Assembly: GCA_963825175.1 (NCBI GenBank)
Contig: CAWGSA010000004.1
Span: 1-64,000 of the forward strand
Source: DATFTF01 sp963825175
GTDB taxonomy: Bacteria; Acidobacteriota; Thermoanaerobaculia; UBA5066; Gp7-AA6
Length of the DNA: 64,000 nt
Direction of reading: 5' to 3'
Position numbers and translations under genes: made by a program. Below are positions 18,726 to 26,997 of this stretch, one piece after another. Under the pieces are notes generated by a model. It did not search any database. It was given only the letters and a program-made list of their open reading frames with translations, and was not told the DNA's origin. The stretch's first letter is position 1; each line of letters starts with the position of its first letter.

Positions 18726-18731
18726 TAGTCT
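18726..18731 (+). promoter_or_regulatory. -10-like box, leaderless start
   Basis: TAGTCT lies 6 nt before the GTG at 18738, so transcription would begin at or next to the start codon. No Shine-Dalgarno site is present. Confidence 0.5.
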
Positions 18732-18737
18732 TGATTC

Positions 18738-20879
18738 GTGAAACCGCGCGGCGTCGTCGCGATCGCCTTGCTGGCGCTCGGTGTGACCGTGTCGTGCCGG
18801 CGCGAACACGGCGTCTTCGTCTCCGGATCCCCGATCATCCTGATCTCGATCGATACGCTGCGGTCCGACCATCTTCCGGCGTACGGCTACAAGGGCGTCG
18901 AGACGCCGTCGATCGAGCGGCTCCGGCGCGACGGCGTTCTCTTCGAGGACGTCTGGAGCCAGTGCCCGCTGACGCTTCCTTCCCATGTTTCGATCTTCAC
19001 CGGCCTTCTTCCTCCGGCCCACGGGGTCCGCAACAACATCGGATATCGGCTCGATCCGAAGACGCACGCGACGCTCGCGCATCTCCTGAAGGACCGGGGC
19101 TACGCCACCGGAGCGTCGGTCTCGGCCTGGGTGTTGCGGGGCAACACCGGTCTTTCCGATTCCTTCGACTTCTACGACGACGCGATCAAGCCGCCGCCGG
19201 CGTCCAAGGCGGCCAGTCAGGCCCAGCGTCCCGGGTCGGAGACGGTGGCGCGCGCGATCGCCTGGGCCGAAAAGGTTCGAAAGCGGCCGTTCTTCCTCTT
19301 CCTTCACCTCTACGATCCGCACTCTCCGTACGAGCCTCCGGAGCCGTTCCGCAGCCGGTACCCGCTCCCGTACGACGGGGAGATCGCCTCGGCCGACGCC
19401 GCCGTGGGGGCGCTCCTGCACAAGCTCGATGAGTGGGGTCTCTATGGGAAATCCACGATCGTCCTGCTTTCGGACCACGGGGAGGGCCTCATGGATCACG
19501 GGGAGCAGGAGCACGGAATTCTTCTGTACCGGGAAGCGCTCGCGGTGCCGCTCATCATCAAGCTGCCCGGATCGGTTCGGAGAGGAGAGCGCGTCCAGCG
19601 ACAGTCGGCGCTGACCGACGTGCTCCCGACGATCGTTGGGCTGGTTAAGGGACCGTTGCCCCCGGGCGTCGGGGGCCGCAACCTGCTCGATCCCGGGCCG
19701 GACGCACCCGCCCCCGTCTACAGCGAAACGTTCTATCCTCGGATCCATCTGGGATGGAGCGAGCTGCGCTCCCTCGCGGATGCCCGGCATCACTACATCG
19801 ACGGACCGGAACCGGAGCTCTATGACCGGAGGTCGGACTCCGCCGAAAGGACCAACCGGTTTTCGTCCGACGCGCCGCTGGCCCGGGAGATGAAGAGATC
19901 GCTCGACCGGATCCCGGCGGATTTTCGAGTTCCCGCGGCGGCCGACGCCGAGCAAGTCCGCAAGCTCACGGCGCTCGGGTACCTCTCGGCGACGTCGCAG
20001 GCCGTGTCGGGCGGTTCGTTTCCGAGCCCGATGCGGGAGCTGCCGATGCTCGAGGAGACACGCCGCGCTTTTCTGCAGGAGGCGTCCGGAGATCGCCCCG
20101 GCGCGATCGCCGCCTTTCGCGGCCTCCTCGCCAGGAACCCCAACATCTTCGACGTCCAGTACAAGCTCGCGCAGACCCTGGAGGCCCAGGGGCAGCTGCG
20201 CGAAGCGGCGGAGGCGTACCGCCAGGCCATCCGCATCTCTCCATCGATGGCGGGCGGCGCCGCGCTGGCGCTGGCCAAGGTCAGTTTGAAGCTCGGCGAC
20301 CTCGAGCAGACGCAAGCCAACGCGGAGGTGGCTCTGGCCGAGGCGCCGGCCGACGCGCACGAGCTCCTGGCGCGCGTGGCGCTGGCGCGAGGCGACGTCG
20401 AGACCGCCGAGCGGGAGGCCGAAGGCGTCCGCGGGAGCCCGGGCTTCAACGCGCGGGGAGCGGTGCTGCTGGCGGAGGTGCGCTTGCGTCGCGACCAGCC
20501 GGCGGAGGCGTTGCGCCTCCTGGACGCGGCCCTGGCGGAGCTCGACGCTCCGGGACGGGAAGAGATCGGCAACGCCCAGTTTCTCCGCGGAGACGCCCTG
20601 GCCCGTTTGAGCCGGTACCCGGAAGCGGAGAAGGCGTTCGAGGAGGAGATCCGCCTCTTCCCCGGGAACACCGAGGCGTATACGCGGCTGGCCGTCCTCT
20701 ACGGCGTCGAGCACCGACGCGTGGGCGACGTCGACGCGCTGCTCGAGCGCATGCAGCGGGCCGTGCCGGGCCCGGACACGGCGCTCGTCGCCGCGCGGAC
20801 CCTGGAGTCGATGGGAGACTCGGCGGGCGCGGCGGCCTGGCGCCGGCGGGCGCGCGCTTCGCCGGCACCGCGCCGGTGA
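18738..20879 (+). CDS. sulfatase-like lipoprotein with TPR repeats
   Basis: A 713-residue lipoprotein (signal ending GVTVSC). Residues about 30-400 form an alkaline-phosphatase-fold sulfatase domain: ILISIDTLRSDHLPAYGY with metal-binding Asp, LYDPHSPYEPP, and LLSDHGEGLMDHGE. The position normally holding the formylglycine Cys or Ser reads TLPSHVSIFTG, with Thr, as in phosphoethanolamine-transferase-type members, so sulfatase chemistry is doubtful. Residues about 430-700 are TPR-like helices (YKLAQTLEAQGQLREAAEAY). The GTG at 18738 is preceded by a -10-like box at 6 nt. It likely acts on a cell-surface glycan or phospho-ester; the substrate is unknown. Confidence 0.8.
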   Translation: MKPRGVVAIALLALGVTVSCRREHGVFVSGSPIILISIDTLRSDHLPAYGYKGVETPSIERLRRDGVLFEDVWSQCPLTLPSHVSIFTGLLPPAHGVRNNIGYRLDPKTHATLAHLLKDRGYATGASVSAWVLRGNTGLSDSFDFYDDAIKPPPASKAASQAQRPGSETVARAIAWAEKVRKRPFFLFLHLYDPHSPYEPPEPFRSRYPLPYDGEIASADAAVGALLHKLDEWGLYGKSTIVLLSDHGEGLMDHGEQEHGILLYREALAVPLIIKLPGSVRRGERVQRQSALTDVLPTIVGLVKGPLPPGVGGRNLLDPGPDAPAPVYSETFYPRIHLGWSELRSLADARHHYIDGPEPELYDRRSDSAERTNRFSSDAPLAREMKRSLDRIPADFRVPAAADAEQVRKLTALGYLSATSQAVSGGSFPSPMRELPMLEETRRAFLQEASGDRPGAIAAFRGLLARNPNIFDVQYKLAQTLEAQGQLREAAEAYRQAIRISPSMAGGAALALAKVSLKLGDLEQTQANAEVALAEAPADAHELLARVALARGDVETAEREAEGVRGSPGFNARGAVLLAEVRLRRDQPAEALRLLDAALAELDAPGREEIGNAQFLRGDALARLSRYPEAEKAFEEEIRLFPGNTEAYTRLAVLYGVEHRRVGDVDALLERMQRAVPGPDTALVAARTLESMGDSAGAAAWRRRARASPAPRR

Positions 20880-20915
20880 AACTGCGCCGACGCCGATCCG
20901 TATCAGCACACGAGC

Positions 20916-22067
20916 ATGCGTTCCCTGGCACGCCGGCGAACCGTTCGTCTCGCCGCACTGGTTGGCGTTTGGACTCTGGTCGCCCTGTTCTTCGCCGGTC
21001 AGTACTACGTCGCCGTTCTCCAGATGGGGCGGTCGATCCGATTCTGGGCGGCGTTCGTCCCCCAGGTCGTGTGCTGGTCGGTGTGGGCCATCCTGGCTCC
21101 TCAGGTTCTTCGGCTGGCCCGGCGCTTCCCCGTCGAGAGGGGGCGGCGGGCGCGCCGGATCCTGCTCCATGGCGCGCTGGCGCTCGTCTTCTCGGCCCTC
21201 CACACCCTCCTGGAAACCGGCGTCTTCCTGGCCGCCGGCGTGCTCGATCCCAAACCACAATTCCTCTCCGCGTTCGAGACCCTCATGGTGCGAGAGCTCC
21301 ACATCGACCTGCTGACTTACCTGGTGATCCTGGCGGTGGCGCACTTAGTCGACGACGCGCGCCGGGAGCGGGGTCGCCAGCTCAAGGCCTCGAGGCTGGA
21401 AGTGCGCCTCGCGCGCGCGGAGCTCCAGGTTCTGCGCATGCAGCTCCACCCGCATTTTCTCTTCAATACCCTCCACTCCATCTCGGCCCTGATGCACAAG
21501 GACGTCGAAATGGCGGACCGGATGATGAGCCGGCTGGGGGATCTGCTCCGCCTGTCGCTCGACCGCGCGGGGCGGCAGGAGGTTTCTCTGCGCGAAGAGC
21601 TGGAGTTCCTGGAGCGGTACCTGGAGATCCAGCAGACCCGGTTCGGAGACCGCCTGGTCGTGGGGTTGTCCGTCGAGCCGGACACTCTCGAAGCCCGGGT
21701 CCCTCACCTGATCCTGCAGCCTCTCGTGGAGAATGCCGTGCAGCACGGGATCGCCCCTCGCTCCGGCGCCGGGCGGATCGACATCCGCTCGGTCCGCCGC
21801 AACGGGACCCTCGAGCTGCAGGTCGAGGACGACGGAGCGGGCCTTCCGGCGGGGACCGCCTCGGGGCGCGAGGGACTGGGTCTGACCAACACCCGGGCCC
21901 GCCTGGTCCAACTTTATGGATCGGCCCATCGGTTCGAGATTCGCCGCGCCGAGAGTGGAGGAGTGGCCGTAACTCTTGGAATTCCTTTTCGTATTACGGG
22001 GAAGGAGGCCCTCTACGGCGACCGAGTTCAGCGCGGACCTCAAGATTCGGGCCCTGATCGTCGATGA
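20916..22067 (+). CDS. LytS-type sensor histidine kinase
   Basis: A 383-residue membrane kinase. Four membrane segments lie at about residues 12-32, 43-65, 83-106 and 128-146, with no recognisable periplasmic sensor. The His_kinase (LytS/YehU) motif is MQLHPHFLFNTLHSIS at residues 175-190, with the phosphorylated His in PHFLFN. LQPLVENAVQHG is the N box and VEDDGAGLP the G1 box of the ATPase domain. The stop overlaps the start of the LytTR regulator by up to about 90 bp, so the two form a two-component pair. Confidence 0.9.
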   Translation: MRSLARRRTVRLAALVGVWTLVALFFAGQYYVAVLQMGRSIRFWAAFVPQVVCWSVWAILAPQVLRLARRFPVERGRRARRILLHGALALVFSALHTLLETGVFLAAGVLDPKPQFLSAFETLMVRELHIDLLTYLVILAVAHLVDDARRERGRQLKASRLEVRLARAELQVLRMQLHPHFLFNTLHSISALMHKDVEMADRMMSRLGDLLRLSLDRAGRQEVSLREELEFLERYLEIQQTRFGDRLVVGLSVEPDTLEARVPHLILQPLVENAVQHGIAPRSGAGRIDIRSVRRNGTLELQVEDDGAGLPAGTASGREGLGLTNTRARLVQLYGSAHRFEIRRAESGGVAVTLGIPFRITGKEALYGDRVQRGPQDSGPDRR

Positions 22068-22806
22068 CGAACCGCTCGCTCGGGAGCGGATGCATTCCCT
22101 CCTGGCGAGTCAGGACGACGTCGAGATCGTCGGGGAGTGCGCCAACGGTCGCGAGGCGATCGAAGCAATCCAGAAGATGGCGCCGGACCTGGTCTTTCTG
22201 GACGTCCAGATGCCGGAGACCGACGGGTTCGGCGTCCTGGACGGCATCGACAGCAGCCGGTTGCCCGCGGTCGTTTTTGTCACCGCCTACGACCAGCACG
22301 CGCTCAAGGCTTTCGAGGTCCATGCCCTCGACTACCTGCTGAAGCCCTTCGACCGGGAGCGCTTCGAGCGAGCGCTCGACCGGGTGCGCGCCCAGCTTCG
22401 TTACGCCACTCCGGGCGCGTTGAACCGCCGGCTGGTGTCGCTCCTGGAGAGCTTCCGACCGGCGCAGAAGTCGCCGGACCGGCTGGTCATCCGCTCGGGG
22501 GGGCGCGTCTTCTTCCTCAAGGTCGAGGAGATTGATTGGGTCGAGGGGGAAGGCAACTATGTGCGCATCCACGTCGGAAAGCTGTCGCATCTGGTGCGCG
22601 AGAAGATGAGCGATCTCGAGTCGCGCCTGGACGATGCCCGGTTTCTTCGGATTCACAAGTCCACGATCGTCAACACGGAGCAGATCAAGGAGATCCAGCC
22701 GCTCTTCAACGGCGCGCACGTCGTGCTCCTGCGCGACGGGACGCGCCTGACCTGGAGCCGGGGATACCGCTCGCGTCTGAAGGAACTGACCGGCAGCGAG
22801 GGATAG
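21976..22806 (+). CDS. LytTR family response regulator
   Basis: A 276-residue regulator. The receiver domain has the acidic pair ALIVDDEPLARE, phospho-acceptor Asp in VFLDVQMPETDG, Thr in VTAYDQHALKAF and Lys in YLLKPFDRE. The C-terminal LytTR DNA-binding domain spans residues about 165-270 (VEEIDWVEGEGNYVRIHV, FLRIHKSTIVN). The start is unsure: the TTG at 21976 gives a long overlap with the kinase, and no ATG or GTG lies between it and the receiver domain. Phosphorylated by the upstream LytS-type kinase, it would control target promoters not visible here. Confidence 0.9.
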   Translation: MEFLFVLRGRRPSTATEFSADLKIRALIVDDEPLARERMHSLLASQDDVEIVGECANGREAIEAIQKMAPDLVFLDVQMPETDGFGVLDGIDSSRLPAVVFVTAYDQHALKAFEVHALDYLLKPFDRERFERALDRVRAQLRYATPGALNRRLVSLLESFRPAQKSPDRLVIRSGGRVFFLKVEEIDWVEGEGNYVRIHVGKLSHLVREKMSDLESRLDDARFLRIHKSTIVNTEQIKEIQPLFNGAHVVLLRDGTRLTWSRGYRSRLKELTGSEG

Positions 22807-22935
22807 GCCGATTCTCGGCCGCCCCGCGTTCCTCTGATCACTCGATTTCGGCCTCTCGTCCGCTCTGCAAGGGCGATCGTCACCCGAGACGAAACCTCGC
22901 GGCCGATGCCCCGTAACCTCTTTAGGGGATATGAG

Positions 22936-23718
22936 ATGGACGATCAGCAGCTCTTGACCATCGCGGAAACCCTGGGCATTCCCTGGAGGCGGCTGATCGA
23001 GAGCGAGGTCAACGCCGAGAGGGAGGTTCGTCGGTGCCTCGGACAGCTCGACGCGGAAACGCCGCTGTGGCGGGTTCTGGCGGCCCTCCAGATGTCGGTG
23101 CTGGACTCGTGGCGGGTGCGTGAGCGCGTCGCCGCGCTGGCGTGGGAGGCGCGGGCGGCGTCGGGCCGGAGCGCTTCGCGCGATTTGAGGGCTCTGTGCG
23201 ACCATCTGAGCGGAAAGCAGGCGCGGGCGGCGGGAGAAGATCTCCTCGTCCAGCACCTCCAGTTTGCGCACCGACGGATCCTCGAGCTCCAGCAGGCCGC
23301 CCGCGCGGCCGAGAAGAGCCGCGGGGCGCACGGCGTGCGCGTCCGGCGGGTCACGGAGGAGACCGGATGCGTCGAGGCCGACGCGCGCTGGGCGGTGGAT
23401 CGTGCGCTCGCCCCGCGCGAGCGCACGATCGTCGAGGACGCGGTTCAGAAGGGCCGTTCGGAGGGATTCGAGATCCCGCGGGGAGAAACCGAGTTCCGCT
23501 CTTGGATGCTGCTGCGCCGCCTCGTGCGAGACCTTGCCGCGCCGCAGCCGCGCCGTTCCCGCCGCCCCCCGACCGTCCGTCCGGCCATGTCTCCTGCTCC
23601 GGCGCCCGTTCCGGCGTGGGGCACTCTCCGGGCCGAAGCGCGTTTCCCGATCGATCTTGGCAGGGGATCGTCCGGCTCGCCCAATCCTCTGGCCCTCGTC
23701 TCGGGCGGATCCCGCTGA
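22936..23718 (+). CDS. hypothetical protein, helical
   Basis: A 260-residue protein I do not recognise. Residues 1-200 are helix-rich and charged (LLTIAETLGIPWRRLIESEV; LQFAHRRILELQQAARAAEK). The last 60 residues are rich in Pro, Arg and Ala and probably disordered. No signal peptide, membrane segment or catalytic motif is visible. The ATG at 22936 is preferred over 22906 because AGGGG lies 7-11 nt upstream. It follows the LytTR regulator after 130 bp and might be part of its regulon; no evidence beyond position. Confidence 0.55.
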   Translation: MDDQQLLTIAETLGIPWRRLIESEVNAEREVRRCLGQLDAETPLWRVLAALQMSVLDSWRVRERVAALAWEARAASGRSASRDLRALCDHLSGKQARAAGEDLLVQHLQFAHRRILELQQAARAAEKSRGAHGVRVRRVTEETGCVEADARWAVDRALAPRERTIVEDAVQKGRSEGFEIPRGETEFRSWMLLRRLVRDLAAPQPRRSRRPPTVRPAMSPAPAPVPAWGTLRAEARFPIDLGRGSSGSPNPLALVSGGSR

Positions 23719-23769
23719 TCGCGCCGACGATTTGGCCTCCCGCGCCCGGCGCGTTACACTGTGAGGCAC

Positions 23770-24204
23770 ATGCGGTCTGCCCGCCGAGCGCGGTTCGAGC
23801 AGCCACGACCCGACACGGCGCAGCCGTCTCTCTTTCCTGAGCTCCCTCCCGCGGCCCGCATTCAATCGGCCGTTCGCTTGACGGAAGGCAACGTGGCGCG
23901 CACCGTGCCGCCCGGACGCGCGGGCGTCTACTTCGTCAAGAGCGTCGGCCCGGGGGGACGGGTGGAGGAGCGCGTCGGCCGGGACGATGTGGACCTGCGC
24001 CAGCGGCTGCTCGAGCTCGCCCGGTCGGCCGCGGAGAACGTGCTTTTCGGTTGGATGCTGGCCGACGGCCCCAACGATGCCTACCGCCTGGAGTGCTACT
24101 TGTGGCACGCCCAGGGCGGAGCCTGGGCCGGCGTCTCCGGCGACGCCCATCCCGCGCCTGCCGAACGCATCCCGTTTCTGGGATGCCCGGATTGCGACGA
24201 ATAG
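23770..24204 (+). CDS. small protein with GIY-YIG-like pattern
   Basis: A 144-residue protein. From residue about 55 it reads GVYFVKSVGPGG, then VGRDDVDLRQRLLELA and DAYRLECYLWH. This order (G-V-Y strand, a [Y/E]-V-G-R strand with D-L-R helix, and an L-E-C-x-L-x-H helix) looks like a compact GIY-YIG-superfamily nuclease fold. The assignment rests on pattern only. CPDC near the C-terminus could bind metal. TACACT at 23755-23760 lies 9 nt before the ATG. A structured repeat starts 1-2 nt after the stop codon. Confidence 0.5.
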   Translation: MRSARRARFEQPRPDTAQPSLFPELPPAARIQSAVRLTEGNVARTVPPGRAGVYFVKSVGPGGRVEERVGRDDVDLRQRLLELARSAAENVLFGWMLADGPNDAYRLECYLWHAQGGAWAGVSGDAHPAPAERIPFLGCPDCDE

Positions 24205-24205
24205 A

Positions 24206-24578
24206 CCGTCGCTTCCGCTTGCTCCGGATCTGCGCCTTTGGCGCACCGGTCCGCGGCTCGGCCGGATGAGGCCTCCCCGTCGCTTCCGCTTGCTCCGGAT
24301 CTGCGCCTTTGGCGCACCGGTCCGCGGCTCGGCCGGATGCGGCCTCTCCGTCGCTTCCGCTTGCTCCGGATCTGCGCCTTTGGCGCACCGGTCCGCGGCT
24401 CGGCCGGATGCGGCCTCTCCGTCGCTTCCGCTTGCTCCGGATCTGCGCCTTTGGCGCACCGGTCCGCGGCTCGGCCGGATGCGGCCTCGACCGCGGCCTG
24501 ATCCGTCGCTGCGCTCTCGCTCTCGCGGCGCGCGCCTCCTCCTTCGCTTCCGCTCAGGAGACTACGCGCGCCGCGAGC
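24206..24578 (+). repeat. structured repeat locus 1 (stop-codon-adjacent family)
   Basis: Three truncated units with an exact 71-bp period (starting 24206, 24277, 24348) followed by one full unit (24419-24578). The full unit contains an outer stem (GGATC with GATCC), hairpin 1 (GCGCC TTT GGCGC), hairpin 2 (GGTCCGCGG with CCGCGGCC around a 21-nt loop) and a 13-bp 3' stem (CTCGCGGCGCGCG with CGCGCGCCGCGAG). The first unit begins directly after the stop codon at 24204 and reads in the same direction as that gene. Truncated units stop after the 5' arm of hairpin 2. Confidence 0.88.
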
Positions 24579-24595
24579 TATTGTGCCCCTCGATT

Positions 24596-24611
24596 ACAAT
24601 ATTTATATTGT
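24596..24611. promoter_or_regulatory. palindrome ACAATA-N4-TATTGT, copy 1
   Basis: A/T-rich 16-bp palindrome with spacer TTTA, followed by TGAC, 17 bp after structured repeat locus 1. The same palindrome plus TGAC recurs at 61933 after locus 4. It stands out in very GC-rich surroundings and may be a protein-binding site. Confidence 0.6.
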
Positions 24612-24727
24612 TGACTGAGGACTGAGGACTGAGGACTGAGGACTGAGGACTCGAGCGGCGTTTCGCCATGATGCGGAACGACCAGGGACCAAGGACCAAG
24701 GACTAAGGACTCAGGACCAGGGACTCC
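24612..24727. repeat. two 7-8-nt tandem arrays
   Basis: GACTGAG repeated five times at 24612-24651, and a related GGACCAAG-type array at 24681-24727. The second contains the stop codon (24703-24705) of the minus-strand monooxygenase. Unlike most loci here, the two arrays are not clear inverted copies of each other. The gap is convergent. Confidence 0.75.
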
Positions 24728-25770
24728 AGTTTCCCCTGCGGCCGCAGCCGCGGGATGACCTCCACCGCGAATCGCTCCATCTCCTCCGCCTGTGGAGAGA
24801 ACTGCAAGAGCGTCAGGTCGGCTCCGGCGCGCTCGAAGGCGTCCAGCCGCTCGGCGATCGCTTCCGGGGTTCCCACCAGCCCGGCGCGCAGCCCGCGGTT
24901 GGAGACCGAGTAGTCCTCGAGCGAGACGCGCTGCTCGAGCTTCGTGCCGGCGAGCCACTGCTCGTAGTTGGCGTAGCCGCTCGCGGAGGCGCGCACGTTG
25001 GTGATCCGTGCGACCTCGCGCTCTGCCTCTTCCCGGGTGCGGCGGCAGACGACGAAGCCGGAGACGCCGAAGACGATCGGCGGCGCGTGCGGGGCCAGGC
25101 GCTCCCGGCGCCGGGAGATGTCGGCGATCCTGGCGGCGATCCGCTCGGGCGGGTCGCCGTGCATGACGTAGGCGTCGCAGTCCCGGGCGATCAGGTCCTT
25201 GGCCGCCTCGGACTCGCCGCCGGCGTAGATCGTGGGCCACGGCGTCCTCGCGGGCTTCGGCTCCAGGATCGCGCCGTCGACCCGGTACAGCTCTCCGTGG
25301 TGCGAAAAGCGAGGCTCCGTCCACATTCCCTCGACCACGCCGAGCCACTCGTCGGTGCGCGCGTAGCGCTCGTCGTGCTCGTCGAAGGGCACCCCGTACT
25401 GGGCCGATTCGTCTTTCCACCACGAGGAGACGACGTTCAGGGAGAGCCGGCCGCCGCTGATCCGGTCGATGTTCGCGGCCTGCTTGGCGAAGAGGGCCGG
25501 ATGGTGGAACGTCGGGCGGACGGCGACCATCAGCTCCAGCCGCCGGGTCACGGCGGCCAGGGCCGCGGCGGTGGACCATGCATCGAGAGCCGGCGCCTCC
25601 GGCCCCTTGATGTCGTTCAGGTTCAGCTCGGCGATGAGCGTGAGGTCGAAGCCGATTTCTTCGCTGCGCACGGCGAGGTCGCGGACGTACTCCCACGTCG
25701 CGGGCATCCCCTCGTCTTCCACGTTGCGCAGCCACCCTCCGAAGACGGGAAGCCAGTAGCCGAACCTCAT
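24703..25770 (-). CDS. LLM class flavin-dependent monooxygenase
   Basis: A 355-residue luciferase-like TIM-barrel monooxygenase that uses reduced FMN and oxygen. Family features: RFGYWLPVFGGWL at the N-terminus, HPALFAKQAANIDRISGGRL (a core luciferase-family motif), SSWWKDESAQYG, and PTIYAGGESEAAKDL. The closest known roles are desulfonation of alkanesulfonates or oxidation of organosulfur compounds, but the substrate is not fixed by the sequence. Its ATG overlaps the stop of the ATP-grasp gene by 4 bp (25767-25770). The cysteine-type leader upstream of the operon supports a sulfur-scavenging role. Confidence 0.87.
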   Translation of the reverse strand: MRFGYWLPVFGGWLRNVEDEGMPATWEYVRDLAVRSEEIGFDLTLIAELNLNDIKGPEAPALDAWSTAAALAAVTRRLELMVAVRPTFHHPALFAKQAANIDRISGGRLSLNVVSSWWKDESAQYGVPFDEHDERYARTDEWLGVVEGMWTEPRFSHHGELYRVDGAILEPKPARTPWPTIYAGGESEAAKDLIARDCDAYVMHGDPPERIAARIADISRRRERLAPHAPPIVFGVSGFVVCRRTREEAEREVARITNVRASASGYANYEQWLAGTKLEQRVSLEDYSVSNRGLRAGLVGTPEAIAERLDAFERAGADLTLLQFSPQAEEMERFAVEVIPRLRPQGKLESLVLSP

Positions 25771-26771
25771 GGCCGGCCTCCTTGCGCCGCCGCGAGAGGC
25801 GCCTCGTCTTCCAGCTCCGCGCGGGCCACGAGCGCGTCGACCAGGCGCCGTGTGGGGTCGAAACCGACCACACGCACCGGATCGGCGACGAAGTTGGACA
25901 GCGCGTTGACGTCGTAGAAGTAGCGCCGGCCGTCCCGCCCGCTCTCCAGGTACTCGATGCCCCCGACGTCGAGGGCGGCGGCCGCGGCGATCGACTCCAC
26001 CTGGCGGACGACCTCCGCCGGAGGCTCGTACGCTTCGACTGTCAGGCCGGCCTTCTGCGCGCCGACGGGACAGGCCGCGCTGACCAGATCTTCCCCGTCC
26101 ACGGTCTTGCAGACGTCGGCGGGGCAGAGGTCGAAGCCCGCGCCTTGCGCCAGGTGGATGCGGATGGCATAGAGGAAGCGTCCCTCCAGCGTCTCCACGC
26201 GCACGATGGAGGCGTCGCGGGGGGAGTGATACTCCTGCAGCAGGAGGGTGCCGTCGAGACCGGCCGGGATCCGCCCGGCGTCCGCCGCTGCCGCGAGCTC
26301 GAGCAATCCGTCGAAACGCTCGATGCCCGCGCCGCTGCCTCCGACGTTGGGCTTGACGACGACGGGAAAGACGAGGTCCCGGGCCGCGCGCGGCAGCAGC
26401 CGCGGATGACCGACGACGCGCGTGTGCGGGACGGGCAAGCCCAGGCCCTCGAGCAGCGAGACCTGCGACGCCTTGCTGATCTCCAGAGCGAAGCAGCGCG
26501 AGCCGTTGAAGACCGGAGTGCCGCGTCTTTCCAGGTGCGCCAGGTAATCCCGCGTCGCGAAAATGGCGCCGCCGTGTCCGCGTTTCCAGGCCGACGGGCT
26601 CATGCGGTTGAAGAGGAGCGAGAACTCTTCCTCGTCCTGCGACGGATCGAATCCGTGGCGCGACGCGTCGATCCGGACGTGCGGAGTCTTGCGCCGCTCG
26701 AGCTCGGCAAAGAGCGGCTCGAACCAATGGGGATGCTCGTAAAAGATCGCGATCGGGCGATAGGGGGTCAT
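25767..26771 (-). CDS. ATP-grasp ligase (RimK/glutathione-synthetase-like)
   Basis: A 334-residue ATP-grasp protein. FPVVVKPNVGGSGAGIERF (residues about 133-151) is the ATP-binding Lys and glycine loop, and FYDVNALSNFVADP near residue 300 holds the metal-binding Asn/Asp. The N-terminal domain (IAIFYEHPHWFEPLF) has the Rossmann-like fold of RimK and glutathione synthetase. It would join a carboxylate to an amine or thiol via an acyl-phosphate. AGGAGG lies 5-10 nt before the ATG at 26771. It is the first structural gene behind the poly-cysteine leader and terminator, coupled to the flavin monooxygenase. Confidence 0.87.
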   Translation of the reverse strand: MTPYRPIAIFYEHPHWFEPLFAELERRKTPHVRIDASRHGFDPSQDEEEFSLLFNRMSPSAWKRGHGGAIFATRDYLAHLERRGTPVFNGSRCFALEISKASQVSLLEGLGLPVPHTRVVGHPRLLPRAARDLVFPVVVKPNVGGSGAGIERFDGLLELAAAADAGRIPAGLDGTLLLQEYHSPRDASIVRVETLEGRFLYAIRIHLAQGAGFDLCPADVCKTVDGEDLVSAACPVGAQKAGLTVEAYEPPAEVVRQVESIAAAAALDVGGIEYLESGRDGRRYFYDVNALSNFVADPVRVVGFDPTRRLVDALVARAELEDEAPLAAAQGGRP

Positions 26772-26812
26772 GGCGTCCTCCTGGCCCTCGCGGCGTCTCC
26801 GAGGCGGGCAAC

Positions 26813-26844
26813 AAAAAACCCGCTCCGGCTGCGCCGTTGCGGGT
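26813..26844 (-). terminator. intrinsic terminator in the leader (attenuator)
   Basis: On the minus strand: ACCCGC, inner hairpin CGGC-GCA-GCCG, GCGGGT, then six T residues (26818-26813). It ends 41 nt before the ATP-grasp start codon and 36 nt after the stop of the poly-cysteine leader ORF, so it would block expression of the operon unless prevented from forming. Confidence 0.9.
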
Positions 26845-26910
26845 CCTTGAAGCTTTGGGAACCATGTGTCAGTGAAGGATCAGGCTCCGGGCGCTCCTTT
26901 CCCGCAACGG
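26834..26910 (-). promoter_or_regulatory. antiterminator pairing of the leader
   Basis: CCGTTGCGGG inside the leader ORF (26910-26901) is a perfect 10-bp complement of CCCGCAACGG (26843-26834), the 5' half of the terminator. The same leader segment can instead fold locally (CCCGC with GCGGG), which would release the terminator. These mutually exclusive pairings are the classic arrangement of translation-controlled attenuation. Confidence 0.75.
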
Positions 26911-26993
26911 GGCGGGCAACAACACAGGCACATGCACATGCACATGCCGTTCGTGCGGAGGCGGCGGGAGAGACCGGAGCGCGAAGCCATCAT
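26880..26993 (-). CDS. poly-cysteine leader peptide
   Basis: A 37-codon ORF (second ATG at 26990, internal ATG at 26945). Its C-terminal half reads MCMCMCLCCCPPRC, seven Cys in 14 codons, all TGC or TGT. It ends 36 nt before the attenuator stem. Its first ATG lies 4 nt after the -10 box and the second 7 nt after it, with no room for a Shine-Dalgarno site, so it should be translated from a leaderless or nearly leaderless mRNA. Poly-cysteine leaderless short ORFs act as cysteine-responsive attenuators in mycobacteria; a homologous logic here is inferred. When Cys-tRNA is scarce the ribosome would stall on the Cys run and the antiterminator could form. Confidence 0.8.
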   Translation of the reverse strand: MMASRSGLSRRLRTNGMCMCMCLCCCPPRCGKGAPGA

Positions 26994-26997
26994 GACT

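Noticed and set aside
24206..24578. CRISPR array
   Set aside because: The 71-bp and 182-bp units repeat entirely, with no unique spacers between them, and no cas genes are present.
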